Assembly: GCF_014635885.1 (NCBI RefSeq)
Contig: NZ_BMDR01000002.1
Span: 310,001 to 374,000, forward strand
Length of the DNA: 64,000 bases
Direction: 5' to 3'
From: Acinetobacter vivianii
GTDB taxonomy: Bacteria; Pseudomonadota; Gammaproteobacteria; Pseudomonadales; Moraxellaceae
Shown here: positions 8,249-17,433 of the stretch, piece by piece
Layout: the number at the start of each line of letters is the position of its first letter
Position numbering within the stretch: position 1 is the stretch's first letter
Notes under the pieces: generated by a model
The model's database searches: none
Told to the model about the DNA's origin: nothing
What the model saw: the letters and a program-made list of their open reading frames with translations, nothing else
Made by a program: the position numbers and the translations under genes

Positions 8249-9877
8249 ATGGAACGACAACTTTCACTTTTAGCCAAGGAACGTACGATTGCCCACGCGG
8301 GCTATAATCGTTGGCTGCTACCACCTGCCGCACTGGCAATTCATCTCAGTATTGGTATGGCATATGGTTTTTCCGTATTCTGGTTACCCTTGTCCAAAGC
8401 TCTGGGAATAGATGCGCCGATTGAATGTAAAGATATAGGTTTGCTTGAACAACTGTTCACCACGACCTGTGACTGGAGCGTGTCTACGCTAAGCATCATG
8501 TACACCTTATTTTTTGTATTTTTAGGTTCATCCGCATTTTTGTTTGGTGGCTGGCTTGAACATGCAGGACCGCGTAAGGCGGGTGTGGTTGCCGCATTTT
8601 GTTGGGCGGGTGGCTTGATCTTGGCTGCGCTAGGTGTATATACGCATCAGTTGTGGCTATTGTGGCTGGGCGGTGGAATAGGAGGGATCGGGCTTGGGCT
8701 GGGTTATATTTCACCTGTATCTACCCTGATTAAGTGGTTCCCAGATCGTCGAGGTTTAGCAACAGGTCTTGCCATTATGGGCTTTGGTGGCGGTGCCATG
8801 ATTGGTGCGCCGCTCGCGGATCAGTTGATGAAATTCTTCGCGACCGATATTTCTGTGGGGGTATGGCAAACCTTTCTGGTATTGGCCGCTATTTATTTTG
8901 TTTTTATGATGGGAGGCGCATTCGGTTATCGGATTCCGCCTTCAAATTGGAAACCGAGTGGTTGGCAGCCAGTAGCAACTCAGGCGAATGCTTTGGTCAC
9001 CAGTCGTCATGTACATTTAAATAAGGCATGGAAAACCAAGCAGTTTTGGCTGATTTGGGGCGTACTGTGCTTAAATGTTTCGGCGGGTATTGGCATTTTA
9101 GCGATGGCTTCTCCGTTGTTGCAGGAAGTGTTTGGTGGGCGTCTGATCGGTTTAGAGATCGGTATCAATGAATTAAACACAGAACAAAAAATGCAGATTG
9201 CAACCTTTGCCGCGGGTTTCACTGGTTTGCTGTCATTGTTTAATATTGGTGGACGTTTCTTCTGGGCATCTGCATCGGATTTTATTGGTCGTAAAAATAC
9301 CTATTTCATTTTTCTAGCCTTAGGCTTCTTATTATACGTTTCGATTCCACAACTGGCTCATGCGGAAAATTTACCTTTATTCGTTTTAGCTTTCTGCGTC
9401 ATTCTGTCAATGTATGGCGGAGGATTTGCCACAGTACCTGCTTATCTGGCGGATATTTTTGGTACACAAATGGTCGGGGCAATTCATGGGCGTTTGCTAA
9501 CAGCGTGGTCTGTGGCTGGTGTATTGGGAACTTTACTCATTACCAATATTCGAGATTATCAACTGGCCCATGGCGTAGCTCAAGCGCAATCGTATGATAC
9601 GACGATGTATATTTTGGCGGCTATGCTAGCCATTGGATTTGTACTCAATTTAATGGTCAAACCAGTTGATGACGATAAATACATGACAGAGGCTGAATTG
9701 GCTGCTGAGAAGGCTTTGGCACATGAGAAATTACCGCAAGATTTAAGTCTGAATCATGATGTAGCACATACACCTTCCAAGACAATTACTGTGGTACTGG
9801 CTTGGCTGGTTGTTGGCCTACCTTTGCTGGCAGGCATTTGGTTTACTTTACAAAAGGCGATCGTTTTATTTCATTAA
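8249..9877 (+). CDS. MFS transporter, oxalate/formate antiporter (OFA) family
   Basis: About 542 residues with twelve membrane segments, a major facilitator of the OFA type. The first helix contains IHLSIGMAYGFSVFWLPLSKAL, and GFGGGAMIGAPLADQLM and GRFFWASASDFIGRKNTYF are family-like loops. Members exchange small organic acids, but the substrate here is unknown. After residue 485 there is a charged segment followed by one extra hydrophobic stretch (TVVLAWLVVGLPLLAGIWFTL), so the C-terminus may be anchored by an extra helix. The ATG at 8249 has GGAGA six bases upstream and is preferred to the GTG at 8228. It is a single-gene transcript ended by the hairpin at 9896. Confidence 0.88.
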   Translation: MERQLSLLAKERTIAHAGYNRWLLPPAALAIHLSIGMAYGFSVFWLPLSKALGIDAPIECKDIGLLEQLFTTTCDWSVSTLSIMYTLFFVFLGSSAFLFGGWLEHAGPRKAGVVAAFCWAGGLILAALGVYTHQLWLLWLGGGIGGIGLGLGYISPVSTLIKWFPDRRGLATGLAIMGFGGGAMIGAPLADQLMKFFATDISVGVWQTFLVLAAIYFVFMMGGAFGYRIPPSNWKPSGWQPVATQANALVTSRHVHLNKAWKTKQFWLIWGVLCLNVSAGIGILAMASPLLQEVFGGRLIGLEIGINELNTEQKMQIATFAAGFTGLLSLFNIGGRFFWASASDFIGRKNTYFIFLALGFLLYVSIPQLAHAENLPLFVLAFCVILSMYGGGFATVPAYLADIFGTQMVGAIHGRLLTAWSVAGVLGTLLITNIRDYQLAHGVAQAQSYDTTMYILAAMLAIGFVLNLMVKPVDDDKYMTEAELAAEKALAHEKLPQDLSLNHDVAHTPSKTITVVLAWLVVGLPLLAGIWFTLQKAIVLFH

Positions 9878-9895
9878 CCTGAAAATCGAAGTGAT

Positions 9896-9925
9896 AAAAA
9901 TGCCTCATGATTCGAGGCATTTTTT
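9896..9925 (+). terminator. Terminator after the MFS transporter gene
   Basis: TGCCTC / GAGGCA stem with a 7-base loop between an A-tract and a T-tract; it could act on both strands. Confidence 0.8.
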
Positions 9926-9988
9926 ATGCGTGGGTACTACGATAATTCTCAAATAGGCGACTGAAGCAAACCTCCAGAAGAGCATGGC

Positions 9989-10423
9989 TTATTCTATGAT
10001 GGCTGTACCATAAGCAAACACTTCAACCATGCCACCTTGCATCCCTAATTCTGTGGTACTAAGGCGAACTCCCATAATTTGTTTGGCACCCATGGTATGT
10101 GCTTCCTGCTTGAGTCGGATTACTGCTTCACGGCGTGCACGCTCAACGACACTTTCATAGCTGACCAGACGACCACCAAAAAAGTTTCGAATGGATGCCA
10201 GTACATATTTAAAATAATCATGAGAGATCACCACATTACTGCTGATCATTTGTCCAGATGCTGTGGTTTGTACAAAGCGATTGGTATCAATCCGAATATG
10301 GGCGAACTGTCGTTCTTTTTCATCCAGTTCACGTAAGTGTTTTTGCTCGATATGGCGACCAAAGCCCCAACCCACAGCAAAGAGAATCAGAAAAAGAACA
10401 ATCTGAAAAATTAATCCTTCCAT
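9989..10423 (-). CDS. Membrane-anchored YbjQ/UPF0145-family protein
   Basis: A 144-residue protein. Residues 1-22 form one membrane helix, residues 25-40 are a charged linker, and the rest is a YbjQ-type domain (often annotated heavy-metal-binding). Typical YbjQ features are the mid-domain FFGGRLVSYESVVERARREAVIRLKQEAHTMGA and the ending VRLSTTELGMQGGMVEVFAYGTAI. Structures in this family are beta-rich oligomers; a physiological function is not established. It follows the soluble paralogue 8 bases downstream and is probably cotranscribed with it. The anchored version presumably places the domain on the cytoplasmic face of the inner membrane. Confidence 0.85.
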   Translation of the reverse strand: MEGLIFQIVLFLILFAVGWGFGRHIEQKHLRELDEKERQFAHIRIDTNRFVQTTASGQMISSNVVISHDYFKYVLASIRNFFGGRLVSYESVVERARREAVIRLKQEAHTMGAKQIMGVRLSTTELGMQGGMVEVFAYGTAIIE

Positions 10424-10431
10424 ACGATTGC

Positions 10432-10782
10432 CTATGCACCGAATGGATCTGGGAGTTTAGGTGCAACAGGCTGAACCACGACCGCCGTTCCATAAACAAA
10501 TAATTCAGATGCACCTTGAGCAATATTCGATGTCGAGAAACGAATTCCGACAATGGCATTGGCACCTAAAGCTTGTGCCTTATCAATCATACGTTGGGTC
10601 GCTTCTTGGCGTGATTCTTCTAGTAGCTCGGTATAGCCTGTCAGTTCACCACCGACGATATTTTTTAAACCAGCCATCAGGTCTCGTCCGACATGCTTAC
10701 TGCGGACGGTGCTGCCATAAACCACATCAAGTTGACGTAAAATTTCATGGCCAGGTACAGATTCTAAACTGCTCAGTAACAT
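10432..10782 (-). CDS. YbjQ/UPF0145-family protein (soluble)
   Basis: A 116-residue protein with the whole YbjQ domain: VYGSTVRSKHVGRDLMAGLKNIVGGELTGYTELLEESRQEATQRMIDKAQALGANAIVGIRFSTS, ending FVYGTAVVV. There is no signal peptide or membrane helix. It is the paralogue of the next gene, which adds an N-terminal membrane anchor. The last 13 residues are proline-rich. It lies downstream of adeIJK but behind a terminator, so cotranscription with the pump is unlikely. Confidence 0.9.
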   Translation of the reverse strand: MLLSSLESVPGHEILRQLDVVYGSTVRSKHVGRDLMAGLKNIVGGELTGYTELLEESRQEATQRMIDKAQALGANAIVGIRFSTSNIAQGASELFVYGTAVVVQPVAPKLPDPFGA

Positions 10783-10845
10783 AGTATTTTTCTAAATCAT
10801 CAATATTTCAGTCTTTGAAGATAAGAAATATTCGCAATTGTTGCA

Positions 10846-10875
10846 ATAAAAAAGCTCACCGAAGTGAGCTTTTTT
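10846..10875 (-). terminator. Terminator of the adeIJK operon
   Basis: Stem AAGCTCAC / GTGAGCTT with a four-base loop, A-tract on one side and T-tract on the other. It lies directly after the adeK stop and is symmetrical enough to work in both directions. Confidence 0.85.
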
Positions 10876-10890
10876 GTCTGCAAAATCAAA

Positions 10891-12351
10891 TTATTTTGCG
10901 TAGTGCTGTTCTGAGCTTGAAGGTTGATGCGTTACAGTCTCGCTGGTCGATGCTTTTAAGCCGCCACCAAGCGTTTTGTAAAGTTCAACCTGATTGTTCA
11001 GGTCAGCTTGTTGTAATAACAACAAACCTTGTTCCGCTGAGTAAGCAGAACGCTGAGCATCTAACACAGTCAGGTAACTATCAATACCAGCACGGAAGCG
11101 GGCATTTGAAAGTTTATAGGTCGTATTGGTCGCATCAACCAAACGGCGTTGAGCGGTTAAACGATCACCAATGTTAGCACGTGTAGCCAATGCATCATTC
11201 ACTTCACGGAAAGCTGACTGTACTGACTTTTCATAGTTAGACAGTGCAATTTTCTGATCTGTTTCAGAGATTTTGATATTGGCCTTACGTGTACCCCAGT
11301 CGAAGATTGGAATATTCAGACTTGGGCCAATTGACCAGAGACCATTGGCTGATTTGAATAAATCACTCAAGTCAGTCGATGCATAACCCGCAGAACCAGT
11401 GAGGCTAATGGTTGGGAACAGTTGTGCTTTCGCAGCACCAATATTCGCACCCGCAGCACTTAACTGGTATTCAGATGCTTTGACATCTGGACGGTTGTTC
11501 AGTAGGTCACTTGGTAAACCAGCGCTTAATACACCTTGTTTGGTGATACGTGCAACTTGCTGTTGCGGTAACAGATTCTGAGGAACCTGCTGGCCCACCA
11601 GTAAGTTCAACAAGTTTTGTGCCTGAGCAATCTGGGTTTTGTAGTTGGCAACATCATTACGTGCTGTTTCAACTGAAATCTGTGCCTGACGCACAGGAAT
11701 TTCACTATCAATACCGACATCAAAACGTTTTTTGTTCAGGTTAAACGAATCTTGTTGTGCTTTTAGCGTCTGATCCGCAAGTTTAAGTTGTGCACTTGCA
11801 AATGAGTAAGTTAACCAAGCCTGAGTGACTTGACCAATTAAGCTGATTTGCGTTGCATCACGTGAACTTTGTGTCGCGAGATAGCTATCTAGTGCTGCAT
11901 CTTTCAGGCTGCGTACACGACCCCAGAAGTCTAGCTCATAAGAAGTCAGACCTAAGCCAACCTGATAGGTTGAATACGGGTTGTTTGGATCACGGGTAGG
12001 GGTGACCTGACGAACAGCACTACCACTTGCCCCAATAGTTGGCAACTGGTTGTTTTCCGAGATCTGGTATTGCTGCTGAGCTTTTTGGATATTCAAAGTA
12101 GCAGTACGTAAATCACGGTTATTGGCAAGCGCCATATCAATCACTTGAAGTAAGCGCTGGTCAGCAAAGAAATCTTTGTAACCTTGTTCAGCGATTGATT
12201 TTCCAGAAGCATTGCCATAAGAGGCGAAGCTTTCAGGAACATCTGAGCTTACAACAGGCTCTGGCCCGCGCATGCTTTGGCAGGCAGCCAAAGATAGCGC
12301 GAGTGCAGAGATTGCAATGCCACGACTGGAAATAGACCATACAGTTTGCAT
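10891..12351 (-). CDS. adeK: Outer membrane channel of the AdeIJK multidrug efflux pump
   Basis: A 486-residue outer membrane factor (TolC/OprM class), the exit duct of the tripartite RND pump. It starts with a lipoprotein signal ending in LAAC, so Cys is lipidated; two outer-membrane-efflux domains follow, with repeats around LANNRDLRTATLNIQKAQQQYQIS and TTYKLSNARFRAGIDSYLTVLDAQR. It closely resembles A. baumannii AdeK (MQ-VWSIS start, QSMRGPEPVV after the lipobox). The ATG at 12351 is chosen: it lies five bases after the adeJ stop, whereas the TTG three codons earlier sits almost on the AGGAG. Last gene of the operon. The C-terminal tail (ASTSETVTHQPSSSEQHYAK) is unstructured. Confidence 0.96.
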   Translation of the reverse strand: MQTVWSISSRGIAISALALSLAACQSMRGPEPVVSSDVPESFASYGNASGKSIAEQGYKDFFADQRLLQVIDMALANNRDLRTATLNIQKAQQQYQISENNQLPTIGASGSAVRQVTPTRDPNNPYSTYQVGLGLTSYELDFWGRVRSLKDAALDSYLATQSSRDATQISLIGQVTQAWLTYSFASAQLKLADQTLKAQQDSFNLNKKRFDVGIDSEIPVRQAQISVETARNDVANYKTQIAQAQNLLNLLVGQQVPQNLLPQQQVARITKQGVLSAGLPSDLLNNRPDVKASEYQLSAAGANIGAAKAQLFPTISLTGSAGYASTDLSDLFKSANGLWSIGPSLNIPIFDWGTRKANIKISETDQKIALSNYEKSVQSAFREVNDALATRANIGDRLTAQRRLVDATNTTYKLSNARFRAGIDSYLTVLDAQRSAYSAEQGLLLLQQADLNNQVELYKTLGGGLKASTSETVTHQPSSSEQHYAK

Positions 12352-12356
12352 CACGA

Positions 12357-15300
12357 TCAATGCTCCTGAGTATTTAAAGTTTTAGGTTTGTACTTAAAGA
12401 TACTACGAATCCACACGAAGAATACAGGGATGAAGAAGATACCTAAAAGTGTTGAAGAAATTACACCACCCAGTACACCATAACCAACCGAGTGTTGGCT
12501 ACCAGCACCCGCACCGCTTGCAAGGGCTAATGGCAATACACCAAAACCAAAAGCAAGGGTCGTCATGATGATTGGACGCAAACGCATTTTCGCCGCATGT
12601 AAGGTTGCTTCAAACAGGTCTTCACCTTGTTCTTGCAATTCTTTGGCGAACTCTACGATCAGAATGGCGTTCTTCGCTGAAAGACCAATTACCGCAACAA
12701 TCGCAACCTGGAAGTAGATGTTAAAGGATAAGTTTGGATCTCCTTTAATAATCATACCTAACCAAGTCAATGTGAATGCACCGACAATACCTAATGGTAC
12801 AACCAGTAACACAGACACAGGTACTGACCAGCTTTCATATAAGGCAGCAAGACACAGGAATACGATCAATAATGAAAGAACCAATAATGGCGCTGTCTGG
12901 CTACCAGAATCACGTTCTTCTAAAGATAAACCACTCCATTCATAGTCGAAACCTGTTAAGCCCATTGACGGTAACTTACCAATGATTTCTTCCATGGCGA
13001 TCATTGCATCACCAGAGCTGACGCCCGGTGCAGGTGTACCTTGGATATTCACCGATGATACGCCGTTATAACGCTCTAGACGAGGAGAACCATAAGTCCA
13101 TTCACCCTTGGCAAAACCAGAGAATGGAACCATTTCACCTTTGTTATTACGTACATACCACTTGTTCAAATCTTCAGGCATCATGCGAGTATTCGCTTCA
13201 CCCTGAACATAAACTTTCTTCACACGACCACGGTCAACGAAGTCATTGATATATGAACCACCCCAAGCCATGCTCATGGTCGTGTTAATATCTGCAAGGC
13301 TGATACCCATTGCACCAGCTTGTGCTTGATCAATCGTGATTTGGTACTGTGGTGTATCTTCTTGACCATTTGGACGCACACCTGCAAGACGTTTGTCTTG
13401 TGATGCCATACCTAATACTGCATTACGTGCAGCAATCAGTTTCTCATGGCCTTGACCGCTTACATCTTTCAGCTGGATATCGAAACCAGACGCGACACCC
13501 AATTCAGGCATTGCAGGTAACTGTAATGGCATGATGTACGATGCATCTTTCACAATCATGTTCAATGCCATACCACGTTGAATAATGGCACCGATCTGTG
13601 ATTCAGGCGATGTACGCTCGCTCCAGTCTTTTAACTTAATAAAGGCAAGACCCGCGTTTTGACCCACCCCCGTGAATGAGAAACCAGCAACGGTAAAGAT
13701 TGAATCTACACTGTCTTTTTCTTTATTCAGGAAGTAGCCCGTCATGGTATCAATGACTTTATCTGTACGTTCCAAGCTTGCGCTCGGTGGTAACTGAACT
13801 AAAGTCATGACCACACCTTGGTCTTCTTCTGGCAAGAATGAAGATGGCAACATTTTGTAGATGCCGACCAAAGCTGCGATTACCGCAATATAAAGTACCC
13901 CAGAGAATAACTTGTGGTGTGTCATGCGATTGACACCACCTTGGTATTTCTCTGCAACTTTTTCGAAGCTACGGTTAAACCAACGGAAGAAACGCGCAAA
14001 AATGTTATTGCTTTCTTCTTTGTTTGGATCATGTTGCTTTAACAGGGTCGCACACAGGGCAGGGGTAAAGGTCAATGCTACGATCAAGGAAAGGATCATC
14101 GCCGTAACCAACGTGATAGAGAACTGACGGTAAATTACCCCAGTCGTACCACTAAAGAATGCCATTGGTACGAATACCGCTGTTAATACACTGGTAATAC
14201 CCACCAGAGCACCAGAAATCTGACTCATTGACTTTTCAGTCGCAGGAATAGGTTCCAGATGTTCTTCTTGCATTACCCGTTCAACGTTCTCGACCACAAC
14301 GATGGCATCATCCACCAGAAGACCGATGGCAAGTACCATGGCGAACATGGTCAAGGTGTTAATCGAGAAACCGAAAATATTAATGACTGCAAATGTACCG
14401 AGTACAACTACAGGTACAGCCAGTGTTGGAATAATCGTTGCGCGCCAGTTCTGCAAGAACAGGAACATGACGATGAATACCAAGACCACTGCTTCAATCA
14501 GTGTATGTACAACACTCTCAATTGACAGACGAATAAATGGTGTCGTGTCATAAGCAAGCTTGTCTTTTAGACCAGCTGGATAGTTATGACGTAACTCAGA
14601 TAAACGTTTTTCAACAGCTGCTGCGGTATCAAGTGCGTTGGCACCTGTTGCAAGTTTGATTGCAACACCACCCGCAGGGCTACCGTTGAACTTCGAATCA
14701 AATTGATAGTTATCTGAACCCAGTTCTACACGCGCAACATCACCTAAACGAACCTGTGCACCATCTGATGCATTTTTCAGGAAGATGTTTTTGAATTGCT
14801 CAGGTGTTTGCAACATGCTTTGTGCATTCACTGTCGCATTCAGAACTTGACCAGCTGTTGATGGCGCACCACCGAGCTGACCGACTGCAACTTGCGAGTT
14901 TTGTGCACGAATTGCGGTTGCAACATCAGTTGGTGTCAGGTTGAAGCTCGTTAGTTTGGCTGGATCTAACCAGATACGCATCGCATATGAGCCACCAAAA
15001 ACTTGAAGTTCACCCACACCTGCAACACGGCTAAGCGGTTCAGAAATGTTTGAGTTTACATAGTCTTTAATGTCAGATGCAGAAAGCGTGTTATCTGGAG
15101 AATAGAATGCAATCACCTGCAAGAAGCTGGCACCAGACTTGGTGACTTTTACACCCTGACGTTGTACGTCTTCAGGTAAAAGCGCTGTTGCAGATTGCAG
15201 TTTATTTTGAACCTGAACCTGTGCGATATCAGGATCGATACCTTGTTCGAAGTTCAAGTTAATTGATGCTTGACCATTACCCGCACTGTTCGATGAAATG

Positions 15301-15530
15301 TAACGTAAACCATCAAGACCATTCATTTGTTGTTCAATGATCTGGGTAACGGTATTTTCAACAGTTTGAGCAGAAGCCCCAGGATAAGTCGCAGAGATCG
15401 TTACCGTGGGGGGGGCAATTGTCGGATATTGTGCAACTGGCATTTTTGTAAGCGTGATAATACCCGCCAACATAATGACCAGTGCAATCACCCAAGCGAA
15501 AATTGGGCGATGGATAAAGAATTGAGCCAT
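12357..15530 (-). CDS. adeJ: RND multidrug efflux transporter of AdeIJK
   Basis: A 1057-residue inner-membrane proton/drug antiporter of the HAE1 class, the pump subunit of AdeIJK. It has twelve membrane helices and two large periplasmic loops. The proton-relay Asp pair lies in helix 4 (IGLLVDDAIVVVENVERVM). HAE1 signatures include MAQFFIHRPIFAWVIALVIMLAGI at the N-terminus and the GLSAKNAILIVEFAKELQEQGEDL block in the second half. Known AdeIJK substrates in A. baumannii include beta-lactams, tetracyclines, chloramphenicol, fluoroquinolones and fusidic acid. The gene follows adeI by 12 bases. Confidence 0.98.
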   Translation of the reverse strand: MAQFFIHRPIFAWVIALVIMLAGIITLTKMPVAQYPTIAPPTVTISATYPGASAQTVENTVTQIIEQQMNGLDGLRYISSNSAGNGQASINLNFEQGIDPDIAQVQVQNKLQSATALLPEDVQRQGVKVTKSGASFLQVIAFYSPDNTLSASDIKDYVNSNISEPLSRVAGVGELQVFGGSYAMRIWLDPAKLTSFNLTPTDVATAIRAQNSQVAVGQLGGAPSTAGQVLNATVNAQSMLQTPEQFKNIFLKNASDGAQVRLGDVARVELGSDNYQFDSKFNGSPAGGVAIKLATGANALDTAAAVEKRLSELRHNYPAGLKDKLAYDTTPFIRLSIESVVHTLIEAVVLVFIVMFLFLQNWRATIIPTLAVPVVVLGTFAVINIFGFSINTLTMFAMVLAIGLLVDDAIVVVENVERVMQEEHLEPIPATEKSMSQISGALVGITSVLTAVFVPMAFFSGTTGVIYRQFSITLVTAMILSLIVALTFTPALCATLLKQHDPNKEESNNIFARFFRWFNRSFEKVAEKYQGGVNRMTHHKLFSGVLYIAVIAALVGIYKMLPSSFLPEEDQGVVMTLVQLPPSASLERTDKVIDTMTGYFLNKEKDSVDSIFTVAGFSFTGVGQNAGLAFIKLKDWSERTSPESQIGAIIQRGMALNMIVKDASYIMPLQLPAMPELGVASGFDIQLKDVSGQGHEKLIAARNAVLGMASQDKRLAGVRPNGQEDTPQYQITIDQAQAGAMGISLADINTTMSMAWGGSYINDFVDRGRVKKVYVQGEANTRMMPEDLNKWYVRNNKGEMVPFSGFAKGEWTYGSPRLERYNGVSSVNIQGTPAPGVSSGDAMIAMEEIIGKLPSMGLTGFDYEWSGLSLEERDSGSQTAPLLVLSLLIVFLCLAALYESWSVPVSVLLVVPLGIVGAFTLTWLGMIIKGDPNLSFNIYFQVAIVAVIGLSAKNAILIVEFAKELQEQGEDLFEATLHAAKMRLRPIIMTTLAFGFGVLPLALASGAGAGSQHSVGYGVLGGVISSTLLGIFFIPVFFVWIRSIFKYKPKTLNTQEH

Positions 15531-15542
15531 GCAATCTACCCC

Positions 15543-16796
15543 TTAAGCTTCTGAAGTTGCTTTTTGTTCAGCTTTTGGTGAGTTGGCTTGCTTTTGTTGT
15601 TCAGCTGCTTTTGGCGCTGCATTTTGACCTTCAGCTGCTTTTGGTTGATAAGGTTTTACAGACACTTCCTGTCCTTCTTTGACCTTAGCGACACCATCAA
15701 CAACAACTTTATCACCAGCCTGTAGGCCATTTGTCACAATCCAGTCCTGACCTTTCACACCAGCAGTTGTGATCGGACGGGTTTCAATCGCACCTTTAGC
15801 ATTTACAACCATTGCAATTGCTTGTCCTGTTGGTAAACGAGATACCGCTGCTTGTGGAATCAGGTAAGCATTTGGCAAAATCCCTTGCGAAATCTTGGCA
15901 GTTGCATACATACCTGGTAATAATAAATGGTTTGGATTCGAGAAGACTGCACGTAAAGTCACAGTACCTGTATCTGGATTCACACTTGCATCAGAGAATG
16001 CCAACTGGCCTTCTACAGGGTATTCAGACCCATCTTCAAGCGTGATTTTGACACGGGTATTGTTACTATTATTCAAGCTGCCTTTGCTCAGTTGTTGACG
16101 AAGACGTAATAACTCAGCACTTGATTGATTGATATCAACATAGATTGGATCAAGCTGTTGAATCGTTACCAATGGATCGGCCTGATTTGCAGTTACCAAT
16201 GCACCTGGTGTCACCGAAGAACGGCTAGACTGACCAGAAATTGGTGCACGAACAGTTGAGTAGCCCAAAGTAATCTCAGCATTTTTCAATGCTGCTTGAG
16301 ACGCTGCTACATCTGCTTCGGCCAATTTTACCTGAGCATTGATATCGTCATATTCTTGTTTAGAAACCGCATTGGTTCCTACAAGTTGACGATAACGGCC
16401 TTCTTTTACGCGTAAAGCATTTAAGTTCGCTTGTTGACGTAATAAAGCCGCACGTGCATTGTCTGCAGTCGCACGGTTGGTGTTTGCATCAATTTGATAG
16501 AGTGCTTGACCAGCCTGAACGTAGCTACCTTCAGCAAATAATCGTTTTAAAATAACGCCGCCTGTTTGCGGACGAACTTCTGAAACTTGATAAGCAGAGG
16601 TTCGACCTGACAGTTCGACATTCTGTTCAACGCTTTGTGGTTGAGCAACAATGACACCAACTTCTGGAGGTGGCATTTTTTGAGCAGCAGCAGCTTGCTG
16701 TGCATCTTTAGGATCTTTGCTACAACCAACAAGCGCAATGCTTGTTGCTAATGCGCAAGCAGTTAGGGCAGGAGCCCAAAGCTTAGCCGACATCAT
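15543..16796 (-). CDS. adeI: Periplasmic adaptor (membrane fusion protein) of AdeIJK
   Basis: A 417-residue membrane fusion protein that links AdeJ to AdeK. The lipoprotein signal ends in LVGC (Cys at about residue 25), so it is anchored to the periplasmic face of the inner membrane. A biotinyl-lipoyl-like domain split by a helical hairpin is visible (residues about 60-210, ending GYSTVRAPISGQSSRSSVTPGALV), then the beta-barrel (TLRAVFSNPNHLLLPGMYATAKI) and the membrane-proximal domain. The C-terminal 40 residues are rich in A, Q and K. The start overlaps the end of the PAP2 gene by 14 bases, with GAGGTGG as ribosome binding site inside that gene; two adjacent ATGs are possible. Confidence 0.97.
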   Translation of the reverse strand: MMSAKLWAPALTACALATSIALVGCSKDPKDAQQAAAAQKMPPPEVGVIVAQPQSVEQNVELSGRTSAYQVSEVRPQTGGVILKRLFAEGSYVQAGQALYQIDANTNRATADNARAALLRQQANLNALRVKEGRYRQLVGTNAVSKQEYDDINAQVKLAEADVAASQAALKNAEITLGYSTVRAPISGQSSRSSVTPGALVTANQADPLVTIQQLDPIYVDINQSSAELLRLRQQLSKGSLNNSNNTRVKITLEDGSEYPVEGQLAFSDASVNPDTGTVTLRAVFSNPNHLLLPGMYATAKISQGILPNAYLIPQAAVSRLPTGQAIAMVVNAKGAIETRPITTAGVKGQDWIVTNGLQAGDKVVVDGVAKVKEGQEVSVKPYQPKAAEGQNAAPKAAEQQKQANSPKAEQKATSEA

Positions 16797-17433
16797 TATT
16801 CCACCTCAATTTAGATTTTTTATCTAAAAACAAATTGTTGCTGAAAGTGCTTTGATACAGCCCAAACCAAAGCAATGCAGTCCAAATCAACCCAATTCCC
16901 CAACCGGCAAGAACGTCGGTCGGGTAGTGAACCCCCGCGTAAACTCTAGATATCCCCATGAAAATAAACCACAAAGTAGATACTAAAATGACACTGGTGC
17001 GATATTTATGTTGTCGACATAACAACATGGCTAAACTCGCAAGGGTTGCAGCATAAACGCTATGGGCACTTGGGAAGGATGCGCCATAACTTTGAACCAA
17101 GTGATAAAACTCCATTGGTCTCGGCCGATCAATGCTCCATTTCAGAAGCCAACCAATCACAATACTGCCGCTCACACTTAAAGCGATGAATGTCACATTT
17201 CTATAATTTTTAATCCAGATTTGGTAAATACACAAAAATGTCGTTAAAAATAATAGAAAAGGCATGCCACCCAGACGGGAAAGCAGAATTGTCACATGGT
17301 TAAGCGTAAATGAACGGTGCTCAAAAAAAGCTTGAACACTAAAAAGGTCTAAAGTTGATGCGTTGGAATTCATTAGTCCAATCGCACCGAATCCTAAAAA
17401 AAAGCAACCAATACAAAGCAATAGGTACGGCAT
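16783..17433 (-). CDS. PAP2-family (undecaprenyl-diphosphatase-like) phosphatase
   Basis: A 216-residue integral membrane phosphatase with about six helices. The three acid-phosphatase motifs are present: KWSIDRPRP, PSAHS (PSGH type) and SRVYAGVHYPTDVLAG, which supplies the catalytic His and Asp. The family dephosphorylates lipid pyrophosphates or phosphatidyl phosphates at the membrane; undecaprenyl pyrophosphate or phosphatidate are likely substrates. It is the first gene of the adeIJK transcript: its 3' end overlaps adeI by 14 bases, and the operator-bearing promoter lies upstream of it. The pump and the phosphatase are therefore probably under the same repressor. Confidence 0.92.
   Translation of the reverse strand: MPYLLLCIGCFFLGFGAIGLMNSNASTLDLFSVQAFFEHRSFTLNHVTILLSRLGGMPFLLFLTTFLCIYQIWIKNYRNVTFIALSVSGSIVIGWLLKWSIDRPRPMEFYHLVQSYGASFPSAHSVYAATLASLAMLLCRQHKYRTSVILVSTLWFIFMGISRVYAGVHYPTDVLAGWGIGLIWTALLWFGLYQSTFSNNLFLDKKSKLRWNNDVG

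Noticed and set aside
12718..14553. Several plus-strand open frames opposite adeJ
   Set aside because: They have low-complexity, His/Cys-rich translations typical of reverse-strand reading of a conserved gene.
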